A DNA stretch of 29,635 nt from Candidatus Eiseniibacteriota bacterium (GTDB lineage Bacteria > Orphanbacterota > Orphanbacteria > Orphanbacterales > Orphanbacteraceae). The stretch is taken from contig JAJRWB010000020.1 of the NCBI GenBank assembly GCA_024276995.1, positions 1 through 29,635 on the forward strand, read 5' to 3'. The notes beneath the pieces were generated by a model. That model had not been told where the DNA came from and made no database searches. It worked only from the letters and a program-made list of their open reading frames with translations. Every line of letters starts with the position of its first letter. Position 1 is the first letter of the stretch. A program made the translations under genes and the position numbers. Shown here piece by piece: positions 23,001-29,635 of this stretch.

Positions 23001-25254
23001 CTGAAACGAGATCGATTCCTTCCTGGATACGGCTCGCCGCGCCGCTCTGCGGGCTGTCGTCGTCCACGCTCAGGACGCTGAAGTCGCCGGAGAATCCGGG
23101 CATGTTGTACGTGCCGTCGTTGCCCATCCAAGGGGTGTAATCAACCGATCCGAGAATGGTCTCGCCCACGAGAAGGGTGCTCGTGTTCGCGTCGACGCGC
23201 GGCCGGCTGCCGGCGTGAGAGGGAAGATCTTCGCCGAAAGGCTGAACGAGTGGAGCGATCGATCGCCGGCCGCCCGCGAACGGCGTTCCCTGGACCGGCC
23301 CGGTTCCGTCGCCCCACCAGCATCCGGACGCATTGATCATCTGCGTCGGGAACTGGTTGTTGATGGCGGAGCCCGCATTGCCGCTGAAGGAGCAGTCGGA
23401 AACGTCGAAAGCGCTCACCGTGTTGGCGTTGCCCGAAAGGTCCGCGGTCCAGATTCCGTCGAGCGCGGCGCCGTTGATATTGCAGCCGCTGATATCGACG
23501 CTCAGGTTCCCATTGTTCCAGCCCGTATAGTAACCGCCCCCCCACGGGTCGATGCCCGAGCCCCACACGTCGATGCCGTCGCCGGCGGAGGCCAGGATGT
23601 CGCACCCGGCGATCGTGATATTCGGATCGCTGTTGTCGCGGCTCAGTTGCGCGCCGAGTGTCCACGTATTGCCGTGGAGATTCAGGTCGGTGAACGTGAG
23701 ATTGACGGGTGAGGGGTTATTGTAGACCCAGCCCCAGTCGCTGAAATTGACGCCGCTTTCGCAGTTGAAAACCTCGTCTCCCGTCATGGCGATATCGCCC
23801 GACTCGAAAAGGAGGATTCCCGTTCCCGCCCAGTCGCTGCCCGTGAAGCCGACACCCTCGACAACATTGCCCGACGTGGTGCCGGAGGCCCCGTAACTGA
23901 GCTGGATACCGTTCCCGGCGATCGCCGAAGAAGGGATCGTGGAGACCGTGTTGCTGTCCACCGTGAATGTCGCGCCCGGCCCCATGATCAGAATTCCACC
24001 CTTCTGGAATTCGGGGATCGTGTTGCCGGAAAAATCGATGTCGATCGTGGAGGCGACGCCGTGGGTCGCCGCCAGGCTGACCACCCGCTGTGTGCCGGGC
24101 GCCGCCGAGTACGTGACATTCTCGATGCACGAGTTCGTCACCGACCCGCTCGTGTTGAACAGGAAGATACCGTAGAAGTTGTTCGCCCCCAGATCGAGGC
24201 CGTCGACGGTAATGCCGGAAATGTTCACCGTGCCGGCATCGTTCACGCCGATGCACGCATCGACGGTCCGCACCGAACTGTTCCACTGGGTTATGTCGAA
24301 CGTCGTCCTGGAGACGAGAGGCACCGCCTGGATGACGGTCGACCCACATCCCGCGCCGACCAGGTCCACGCTCTTATCGATGTAAAGCTGCTCGACGTAA
24401 GTGCCCGCAAGGATGTTCACCGTGCTGCCGGCGACGGCATCGATACCGTCCTGGATCACGTTGAACGCGTCGAACTGCCAGGTGAGGTTCGGATCATAAA
24501 GATCGACGTCCGCCTGGCTGTTCCAATCATCGTCCACATATACCGTGACCGGCGCTCCGCCGGCGCCGATGATCACCTGGATCGTCGTGCTGGCGACGAG
24601 GTTATTCGCGCCGTCGTATGCGTTCAGATAGATGTCGTACGTTCCGTCAATCGTCGGGTCATAGGTGAGAGTCGGATGAATCGGAAAGAATGCGTGTCTC
24701 CACGATTGCTGGCACACATTGTTGTTCGCGATCAGGCCGGCATAGGTGGCGGAATCGGCCGCTTCCGTTCCCGCGCCGTTCAGCGTGAAGTTATCCCCGA
24801 TGCTGTGATCGAAGAACGCGGCGTTCAGCGGCGGGGCGTTGGGCGTGATCGGATCGAACTCCAGAAAATCGGTCCCCTGGCTCGGATCGAAATCGATGCC
24901 CAGTCGATACGTGAAATCGTCGATCTTCATTCCCGACGAACCGGGGAAGTCGGTATTGACCGTCCAGTCGAAGTTCCATCTCTGCGACGGATCGGCGGCG
25001 AGAAGTTCGGCAAGCGTGTAGCTGTACGTGCCGTCGCCGTTGCTGTGAATCACACCGGTGTACGGGATCTTGGCGCGAATACCAAGCTCGACTCCGCCTC
25101 CCTGGTCAACCGTAAAGTATCCGTTGCTGTTGCCGCTCCCGAAGATCACGTCGGGTGTCACGTTCGCGTCGAACGTGAGGGCATCGGCCGTCCCGGCACA
25201 CATCATCACGGCCAGCAGGCCGACCACAGACATCATTCCCGCATTCATTCTCAT
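20005..25254 (-). CDS. Giant secreted protein: two beta-helices, cohesin-, dockerin-like and sorting domains
   Basis: The 1749-aa product has a signal peptide (1-25, ending GTADA) and an N-terminal beta-rich domain of unknown family (26-235). A first beta-helix (about 237-715) and a second (about 725-1055) follow, each introduced by a VDDD...IQ(D/E)GID...GSTVN motif. A cohesin-like domain spans 1063-1198 (PDPETLTMTNPTKTVSVDYL), then an Ig-like domain (1200-1302) and a fibronectin-III-like domain (1303-1420). The dockerin-like region (1427-1500) has TNYWLGDVTGSDGL and CDVGPTDDFSRTG, then DDVVDFEDLIIFAMNYG. A second cohesin-like domain (1510-1650) and the sorting tail (1660-1749, PNPFNPTTAIHFEL, final VVLLK) end it. 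Having both cohesin-like and dockerin-like parts, it could polymerise or cross-link. ATG 25254 is preceded by AGAGGAAAGG at some distance; the next in-frame ATG is two codons in. Stop is TAA. Confidence 0.88.
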   Translation of the reverse strand: MRMNAGMMSVVGLLAVMMCAGTADALTFDANVTPDVIFGSGNSNGYFTVDQGGGVELGIRAKIPYTGVIHSNGDGTYSYTLAELLAADPSQRWNFDWTVNTDFPGSSGMKIDDFTYRLGIDFDPSQGTDFLEFDPITPNAPPLNAAFFDHSIGDNFTLNGAGTEAADSATYAGLIANNNVCQQSWRHAFFPIHPTLTYDPTIDGTYDIYLNAYDGANNLVASTTIQVIIGAGGAPVTVYVDDDWNSQADVDLYDPNLTWQFDAFNVIQDGIDAVAGSTVNILAGTYVEQLYIDKSVDLVGAGCGSTVIQAVPLVSRTTFDITQWNSSVRTVDACIGVNDAGTVNISGITVDGLDLGANNFYGIFLFNTSGSVTNSCIENVTYSAAPGTQRVVSLAATHGVASTIDIDFSGNTIPEFQKGGILIMGPGATFTVDSNTVSTIPSSAIAGNGIQLSYGASGTTSGNVVEGVGFTGSDWAGTGILLFESGDIAMTGDEVFNCESGVNFSDWGWVYNNPSPVNLTFTDLNLHGNTWTLGAQLSRDNSDPNITIAGCDILASAGDGIDVWGSGIDPWGGGYYTGWNNGNLSVDISGCNINGAALDGIWTADLSGNANTVSAFDVSDCSFSGNAGSAINNQFPTQMINASGCWWGDGTGPVQGTPFAGGRRSIAPLVQPFGEDLPSHAGSRPRVDANTSTLLVGETILGSVDYTPWMGNDGTYNMPGFSGDFSVLSVDDDSPQSGAASRIQEGIDLVSGSTVNVAAGTYPGNIVATKAVDLVGAGAGSTTLAGAGGSAVTLNSDSVTISGFTITNPTGSSAIYAADRSTIAIRDNVLTSVGNGTAGLAIHAITIVSSASPVADVTIERNEISNITGGANKSVSAISVGWSSGSEPITGLLIQDNSISHVLGDTSAWPVGHGAYGILINHGTGVTGRTVAPQILNNVIDDLDGLWSHGIGLEGNTPDALVQGNVIGNLLDHKTPSDAAAIQVEDNASAASVLIRTNSFTNLGPSGTDGYGIRNVTGILVDARSNWWGDPSGPLHPLANPSGLGVGVTDDVLFDPWYTGNIIIVPDPETLTMTNPTKTVSVDYLGGGGGLMYGYNISFSWDGAAVTTSAAQVIEGDLLSDQGSAQFFKQQGGNSITVNAALLGAQPGVTGPGTLFTIAFTGLACDTSVIDVTINAVRDNSNQPLGGFFEDDGLLYVDPGLPTITVSNPWPDSLCQASAPSLDLSADAVCGDLDDAFYNYDGGGWQSDAGLFTNLAGSTWLNAAWTLPGFGALSEGTHTVNLYCTDDFGNVSAAVSWDFIKDTTPPSPVSGFTATTGNGKTHLSWTNPGGDFDHVVVVRKAWSAASPFSYPDYYSLPALQAAAGYPANPADGTVVYSGTAEAFVDSLTDRSIYFYHAFAHDCAGNWTGGTLPTGNIPAAFAQGDRTTNYWLGDVTGSDGLVWVGDISTLSATYWQTEGGGSWDNSCDVGPTDDFSRTGLPLPDDVVDFEDLIIFAMNYGVVGPAGKRTPQVILAGKTEAASPTLRLEGSLDDEGFFTASLILDGNVDEVKGASVEVLFDENTLEFVGARPSDALAGGGSFFMGDRVSRGDARVDLSALGMERTIHGSGEIAVLTFRAAGTGDHIDLRFGDVRLRGVGNEDLTVTVTGLALSNGGTVPSVTRLVGAVPNPFNPTTAIHFELSASQHVTIGIYDVGGRLVRNLVDEQRPAGRYADSWDGRDNDGRASGSGVYLLRMEAGTYSRTARVVLLK

Positions 25255-25290
25255 GATTCTCAGCCTTTCCTCTCGGGTTTTCGGATCACA

Positions 25291-25316
25291 GGCGATTTCG
25301 ATATGCGAAAAGCGCC
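25291..25316 (-). promoter_or_regulatory. Imperfect intercistronic hairpin before the 1749-aa gene
   Basis: GGCG and TTTCG on one side pair with CGAAA and CGCC on the other, with a small internal mismatch and an ATATG loop. It lies between the first small gene and the first giant gene. It is weaker than the hairpins behind the giant genes. Confidence 0.3.
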
Positions 25317-25356
25317 TCCCGCGGCAGACACCGCCGAAGCCGCAACAGGTAACGAA

Positions 25357-26175
25357 TCAGCGAAGGAGGACGATCTTTCGCGAAATCAGACGGCCCGCTC
25401 CTTCAAGGCGGATGAAGTACGCTCCCGAACACACCGCGACTCCCCGGTCATCGCGGCCGTCCCACGCCAACCGGACATTCCCCCCTCCCGCGCCGGGATC
25501 GAGAACACGAATGCGTCGTCCGGCGATGTCGAATACGCCGAGCCGACAGAGTGCCCCGTCGCTTCTTCCGGTCCGGTAAAGCATGATTTCCGTCGAACCG
25601 GCCGCGGGATTCGGGAACGGCGCCCCAAGATCCCAGCCCCCCCACGGGATTTCCGCCGGACCGACCGATACGACATCTCCTACGAGGATGACGCCGCTTT
25701 CGATGGAAAGCGGCTCGATCGGATACCGGCCGATATCCTTGATCGAACAGGTGAGGATCGTCACGGGTGAGTATCCGACGCTCAATGCATGGAAATGCAG
25801 GCGGCAAAGCTCCCCCGGCGCGAGAACGAAGCTCTCGGCGGGGAAAATGACATCGAAAACCTGCCATGTTCCGAGCGATTCCTCGGTGGATTCGAACCAG
25901 CTGAAATCGCCGTAACCTTGATAGAGCGACCCTTGAACCACTTCCATCAGCTCTACCACGGTAGGGTCGAACTGTAAAATAACATTGTAATTGGAAATCG
26001 TGTCCGCTTCGGCGCTGACTCTCACATCAATGAAGAACAGATCACCCGGTTGTACGGAAGAGGTGGCGGGTGTGACCGTGACGGCGGGAATCGCCGCCGC
26101 GGCACAAGGCGATAGTACGGATACCAGGAGAAGCAGCGCCGCGCATCGAAACTGGGAGATAACCGATGTGTGCAT
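25357..26175 (-). CDS. Small secreted cohesin-like protein with FlgD-like sorting tail (first copy)
   Basis: The 272-aa product has a signal peptide (about 1-28, ending AAAA), a cohesin-like domain (about 30-165) and a FlgD-like/type-A sorting-like module (about 180-272). The cohesin-like part has DLFFIDVRVSAEADTISNYN, LQFDPTVVELMEVVQGSLYQ and PGELCRLHFHAL; the tail has PFPNPAAGSTEIML, VFDIAGRRIRVLD, LAWDGRDDRG and final VLLR. It is the promoter-proximal gene of the unit, paralogous to the small genes at 19100 and 13613. The ATG at 26175 has no convincing Shine-Dalgarno sequence. It probably serves as a surface-anchored dockerin receptor; the binding specificity cannot be read from sequence. 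Confidence 0.85.
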   Translation of the reverse strand: MHTSVISQFRCAALLLLVSVLSPCAAAAIPAVTVTPATSSVQPGDLFFIDVRVSAEADTISNYNVILQFDPTVVELMEVVQGSLYQGYGDFSWFESTEESLGTWQVFDVIFPAESFVLAPGELCRLHFHALSVGYSPVTILTCSIKDIGRYPIEPLSIESGVILVGDVVSVGPAEIPWGGWDLGAPFPNPAAGSTEIMLYRTGRSDGALCRLGVFDIAGRRIRVLDPGAGGGNVRLAWDGRDDRGVAVCSGAYFIRLEGAGRLISRKIVLLR

Positions 26176-26304
26176 AGGCAGATCCCGGAATTCAATTCGA
26201 CAAGTTTCGAACAGGAAATCTGGCGCACCGCCGCGAAGAGCCGGATAAGAAAGAGACGCCTTTCTTCATCAATCCAAACTGTTCCACCCCGAAACGGCGT
26301 AAAC

Positions 26305-26333
26305 ATAATAGCACCGTCGATACTTTGTGTCAA
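26305..26333 (-). promoter_or_regulatory. Near-consensus promoter of the cohesin/dockerin operon
   Basis: On the minus strand, a perfect TTGACA (26328-26333) and TATTAT (26305-26310, 5 of 6) are exactly 17 bases apart. Transcription should start near 26,298, about 120 bases before the first ATG. Apart from this promoter and its overlapping palindrome, the 337-base gap (26,176-26,512) holds only the ribosome site of the divergent hydrolase gene and no gene that I can see. Confidence 0.75.
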
Positions 26334-26338
26334 AGTAT
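26320..26338. promoter_or_regulatory. Palindromic operator overlapping the -35 box
   Basis: ATACTTTG-TGT-CAAAGTAT is a perfect 8+8 inverted repeat with a 3-base centre, and the -35 box of the operon promoter lies inside it. This is the typical geometry of a dimeric repressor site. The cognate regulator is not in the window. It could also affect the divergent hydrolase gene. Confidence 0.6.
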
Positions 26339-26512
26339 TTCTTGTCCATTTTACATGAAATTCAAATAAAAACCTCGCCATGTAATGTTGCAGGTATAAC
26401 GGACGGCGACGGTTCGTGCCGGCGAACGGCCCTGTCCCGGCGGGAGTTACGGGCGGGACTCGCCTGTTCTTGATCCCGGCGGCCGTGCCGATACTCTGGG
26501 AGGGGGAATATT

Positions 26513-27583
26513 ATGATGAGCACATGGAAGGTTCGATGGCCCTTTCCGGCCGTGCCGCTCGCGCTTCTCGCGCTGCTTCTCGTCGCCGGGTGCGGGGGGG
26601 GCGGGGGGGGCGCGCCGGTCGCCGGCGGAGAGGACGCGATCGTCCAGGAGGGACCGTTCCTCTACGACGGATCGCTCCACGAGCCCCTCGGAGATTTCCG
26701 GATCACCGATCTGCGCAGCCGGATGGTCGAAACGGACGACGGGGACAGCATCGATACGTATGCGTCGAAGGAGGACTACGAAGCCAGGGACCTGACTCTC
26801 TTCCACGAACCGGGCGCGACCGGCCGACCGGTGGTTCTCTTCATTCACGGCGGCGGATGGACCGACGGCTACAGGGAGTGGTATCACTATACCGCCGAAG
26901 CGTTTACCGGTGAAATGGGATATGTCACCGTGGTCGCCAACTACCGTCTCACGTCGGACCAGGTCTTCCCTTCATCGATCTGCCCGACGCGGGAGTCGGA
27001 AGCGCCCGACGCCGAAGAGAAGGCGGCATGGTATCCCGATAATCTACGGGATTGCGCCGACGCGCTCGCGTGGACCGCCGACCACGTGGAAGAGTACGGC
27101 GGCGATCCGAATGAGATCTTCCTCTTCGGGCACTCCGCCGGCGGACATCTCGTCTCCCTCCTCGCCCTCCACGACGATTACGACTCTCTCCGCGCCCGGA
27201 TCCGCGGGGTGATCTCCATGAGCGGCGCCTACGATCTCGGCGATCTGAACGACGCCATGTTCGGCACGGTTCTCGATCTCACCTTCGACACCCACACCAA
27301 CGCGGCGGTGCTCTCGGAAGCGTCGCCGGAAACGTATGTCGCCGCCGGGGATTCCCTCCCACCTTTCCTGGTGCTCTACTGCGAAGACGAACTCCCCTCG
27401 CTCACGTCCGAGGCGCTCTCGTTCATCGCTCTTCTCGAAAACACCGGCCACGAGGTGGAAAGCGAATACCTGGCCGGCTACAGCCATGTTAGCGAGATGA
27501 ACGCCATCGAGTTCTCCTACGAAGCCCCCACGGCGCGGATCATCCGATTCATCGAGGATCGTGTGGCGGAGGACGGTCCCTGA
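26513..27583 (+). CDS. Lipoprotein alpha/beta hydrolase (esterase/lipase-like)
   Basis: The 356-aa product has a lipoprotein signal peptide with lipobox LVAGC (Cys27) followed by a poly-Gly linker, so it is probably membrane-anchored outside the cytoplasm. The body is an alpha/beta hydrolase of the HSL/carboxylesterase type. It has the oxyanion-hole motif HGGGW (112-116), the nucleophile elbow GHSAGG with Ser208, a probable acid in the YCEDEL region (Asp292) and catalytic His325 in GYSHVSE. It should hydrolyse an ester or related bond; substrate unknown. Start is ATG 26513 (or 26516) after AGGGGG. The linker is encoded by a G8-C-G7 tract. The 3' end overlaps the convergent gene by 35 bases. 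No strong promoter was found; the AT-rich region around 26,395 is a weak candidate. Confidence 0.88.
   Translation: MMSTWKVRWPFPAVPLALLALLLVAGCGGGGGGAPVAGGEDAIVQEGPFLYDGSLHEPLGDFRITDLRSRMVETDDGDSIDTYASKEDYEARDLTLFHEPGATGRPVVLFIHGGGWTDGYREWYHYTAEAFTGEMGYVTVVANYRLTSDQVFPSSICPTRESEAPDAEEKAAWYPDNLRDCADALAWTADHVEEYGGDPNEIFLFGHSAGGHLVSLLALHDDYDSLRARIRGVISMSGAYDLGDLNDAMFGTVLDLTFDTHTNAAVLSEASPETYVAAGDSLPPFLVLYCEDELPSLTSEALSFIALLENTGHEVESEYLAGYSHVSEMNAIEFSYEAPTARIIRFIEDRVAEDGP
26594..26609 (+). repeat. G8-C-G7 homopolymer tract just after the lipobox
   Basis: Eight G, one C and seven G encode the glycine linker following Cys27. Tracts of this length can slip during replication or be miscounted in assembly; one base gained or lost would frameshift the hydrolase. 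Confidence 0.7.
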
Positions 27584-29635
27584 CGGTCCGCTCGGACCGG
27601 CGCGTTTCCGCGGCACGGAAAAGTTTCTCGACGGCGGCCGACCCGAGCAGCTTCGCGACGAGCGCCAGATCGAGTCCCGGCAGGTGGGCGCGTAGGATCG
27701 CCAGCGTGATGGCAACCAGGCGCGAAACATCGTGATGAATGAGGTAGACCGGCTCCCATGCCGGCTGGAACCGCTCCTTGAATCTGAAGAGCGTCCGAAA
27801 ATCGTAGTACTTGTCGAAACGCTCGAAAATGCGTCCGAGCGCCCACGGGACGAACGATTCCTCGCCGTCCCGATCGACACCGGCGAGCGGTGCCACCGAG
27901 AGACTCGCCATCTCCTCGCCCCGTTCCTTGAACGTCAACAGGCTCATGCCGATGACGAATTCCATCACCCCGCTCATCGCGCCGGAGCGCCGTCGCATCA
28001 GGTCGAGAACCCGGCCGTTTCGCGCATAAACGGGCAACCAGTCGACGTAGGCGTGCACCGAACCGCTCCCGTCGACCGCGGCGGCGGTGATCACCCTCGG
28101 ATCATCCACGTCTTCGGTGCGTCCCAGCGTGAATCCCATTTCGGGGAGATTCTTCCGTGACGTCCACTCTTTGCTGATTTCGGTCATCTGCTCCCTGAGA
28201 TCCGACGGGATCGTGCCTCCTTCGAAAATCATGAAGCGGACGCCTTCCCGCCTCGCTCGATTGATCGCCGTTCGCACGTTCTGCCAGCGCTTTCCCTTGA
28301 AGTCGAGCGATCGGAGGGGGATGACCGAATCCTCGCCGATCTGCAGCGATTCGTAACCGATGCGAAGATACGTATCCCGATCGGCGATCGATGCGGCATA
28401 GAACACATGATCCCATCCGTTCCGATCGGTGAATCGGGCGAACGCCGCGATGGTTTCCGATTTCAGGTTGTCGGGGCCGATCGGATCGCCGAGCGCGATG
28501 GCGATTCCGGAACAGACCCGATAGGAGATGTAACACCCCCGATCCGGGCCGAAGAAGAGGGAGTTCCCTTCTTGAAGCGTCATGTAGGATGTGCCGTTCC
28601 AGCCGTAAAGAGCAAGGAGCTTGCCGGCGTGTTCGGCATCCGTGTAGTCGGCGGCAGGTGCCGCGGGACGGCGGATGAAACGGGTGAGCGCGTATAGCAG
28701 ACCGACCCAGGCCACAAGGGGGATCGATCCCATGAACCATTCGGCCCTCCTGCTGATCGGCGTGAGGAATCGTTCGTCGAGAAAAAGGAGACGCCGTCCC
28801 AACTCCCCGATCGCGGCCGTCCAGCCGAATGGTTCCTCGAATCCGGTACGAAGAACGTAGAATCCCACGAGTGCATACAACGGAACGAAGCACACGACCC
28901 ACGCGATCGCCCGCCGGCCCGCTCGGGCGGTCGGTCCCGGCGAGGATGCCGTGAACTCGGCACGCCAATGCACGAGAAGCCATAGAAAGGTCGCGGCGAT
29001 GACCGCCTCGAGCCTGGTGATCCCCAGGTGCAGTTGCAGGGCGATCGATACCACGAGAAACACCATGGCGGCCCGCCACGCCGAGCGCTGCCGTGTGGCC
29101 AGACCGGGGGCGATGACGAGCAGGGCGATTCCGGTGGCAAGTAGAAGATGGCGCGGCCAGGGGAGACCTCCGACGGGAACCCACTCTTCCAGGCGGGCGA
29201 GTCCCGGATGCCGGGCCAGCAGAAACGCTCCCAGAAAATTGATGATCCCCACGATTCCGACCGCCCACGCCACGAGCCAGGGGCGTTGCCGGCGCGCCAC
29301 CATCGGGCGAACGGCGAGTACCGGCTGAAGTCGGGCGGCTCGTTTGAGAAAGAAACGCCCTACCAGCGCTCCCGCGGCGAAGGCGAGGAGATGCTCCACG
29401 TCCCAGACCTGTGGATCCAGCGCGAAGAGAAGTATCTGTGCCGAAAGCAGAAGGATGTACATATTCCGCCGGAACCTATCGGGCAGAAAAGCCAGAACCG
29501 CTCCGGCACACCCCATCACGCCGTTCGACGCACCGACATCCCTGACACCCGAAAGATCGGTCGCCCAGGCGGCGCCGAGCTTTCCGAGACCACCGAGAAG
29601 CAGCGGCGCGAAGAGGAAGCCGGCCAGATGTCCCG
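27549..29635 (-). CDS. Rhomboid-like membrane region fused to an MprF/DUF2156 domain (5' truncated)
   Basis: The frame is open to the window edge, so at least 694 residues are seen and the true start is outside. The N-terminal visible part is membrane-embedded and rhomboid-like: GHLAGFLF at the edge, a Ser in GASNG (residue 36) and a His in WDVEHLLAFAAGALVG (residue 81). Several further membrane segments follow. The C-terminal ~330 residues match the MprF-type DUF2156 fold, with TLQEGNSLFFGPDRGCYISY, GIAIALGDPIGP and RRARREGVRF-like spacing. That domain transfers amino acids from tRNA to phosphatidylglycerol in MprF, altering surface charge. Whether the rhomboid-like part is proteolytic is unclear, since the usual Gly after the Ser is Asn. 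The gene ends (TGA) inside the convergent hydrolase gene. Confidence 0.8.
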   Translation of the reverse strand, partial: GHLAGFLFAPLLLGGLGKLGAAWATDLSGVRDVGASNGVMGCAGAVLAFLPDRFRRNMYILLLSAQILLFALDPQVWDVEHLLAFAAGALVGRFFLKRAARLQPVLAVRPMVARRQRPWLVAWAVGIVGIINFLGAFLLARHPGLARLEEWVPVGGLPWPRHLLLATGIALLVIAPGLATRQRSAWRAAMVFLVVSIALQLHLGITRLEAVIAATFLWLLVHWRAEFTASSPGPTARAGRRAIAWVVCFVPLYALVGFYVLRTGFEEPFGWTAAIGELGRRLLFLDERFLTPISRRAEWFMGSIPLVAWVGLLYALTRFIRRPAAPAADYTDAEHAGKLLALYGWNGTSYMTLQEGNSLFFGPDRGCYISYRVCSGIAIALGDPIGPDNLKSETIAAFARFTDRNGWDHVFYAASIADRDTYLRIGYESLQIGEDSVIPLRSLDFKGKRWQNVRTAINRARREGVRFMIFEGGTIPSDLREQMTEISKEWTSRKNLPEMGFTLGRTEDVDDPRVITAAAVDGSGSVHAYVDWLPVYARNGRVLDLMRRRSGAMSGVMEFVIGMSLLTFKERGEEMASLSVAPLAGVDRDGEESFVPWALGRIFERFDKYYDFRTLFRFKERFQPAWEPVYLIHHDVSRLVAITLAILRAHLPGLDLALVAKLLGSAAVEKLFRAAETRRSERTVRDRPPPHDPR

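Noticed and set aside
26360-26400. Promoter for the hydrolase gene around TATAAC at 26395-26400
   Set aside because: No recognisable -35 at 16-18 bases upstream and no clear extended -10.
1-29635. CRISPR arrays, tRNA or rRNA genes, insertion sequences
   Set aside because: No regularly spaced repeats, no tRNA-like or rRNA sequence and no transposase were recognised on either strand.

Overview
The window is GC-rich bacterial DNA holding two unrelated blocks plus a short flank. The likely source is an uncultured member of the Fibrobacterota-Chlorobiota-Bacteroidota (FCB) side of the tree, for example Eisenbacteria- or Krumholzibacteria-like. This is inferred from the many secreted proteins that end in a FlgD-like/type-A sorting module of the PNP...FNPTT type, combined with cohesin-like and dockerin-like modules. 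No rRNA or tRNA gene is present to settle taxonomy.

Block 1 (about 1-11,912, all minus strand) is a non-flagellar type III secretion (injectisome-type) export operon. In transcription order it runs: FliA/WhiG-type sigma factor, sctI, sctJ, a two-part SctK-position gene, sctL, sctN, sctO, sctP, sctQ, a FliO-like gene, a two-part sctR, sctS, sctT, sctU. A terminator-like hairpin follows, then a separately promoted small gene that leaves the window at its left edge. Gaps are short and several stop/start codons overlap. The lipoprotein SctJ, the SctI rod and the two-SpoA-domain SctQ mark it as an injectisome. The FliO-like protein and the signal-peptide-bearing SctR are flagellar features. Secretin, SctD, SctV, needle and effectors are not in this window. 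sctR and the SctK-position gene are each cut by one in-frame TAG, with family-like or coding-like sequence continuing in the same frame on both sides.

Block 2 (13,613-26,175, minus strand) is one probable transcription unit starting at a near-consensus promoter (26,333-26,305) whose -35 box lies inside a perfect palindrome. It alternates small cohesin-like/sorting-domain proteins (272, 282 and 279 aa) with two giant secreted proteins (1749 and 1482 aa). The giants carry beta-helix domains, two cohesin-like domains, a dockerin-like duplicated calcium-loop region and the same sorting tail. Strong GC-rich hairpins sit just after both giant genes. This looks like a self-assembling, cellulosome-like or adhesive surface complex; that function is inference.

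Between the blocks a plus-strand gene (12,367-13,434) encodes a secreted protein with two PPC-like beta domains and a different C-terminal tail. It has its own good promoter and a long structured leader, and converges on Block 2 at a hairpin terminator. On the right flank a plus-strand lipoprotein alpha/beta hydrolase (26,513-27,583) overlaps, tail to tail, a minus-strand membrane protein with a rhomboid-like N-terminal region and an MprF/DUF2156 C-terminal domain, cut by the window edge.
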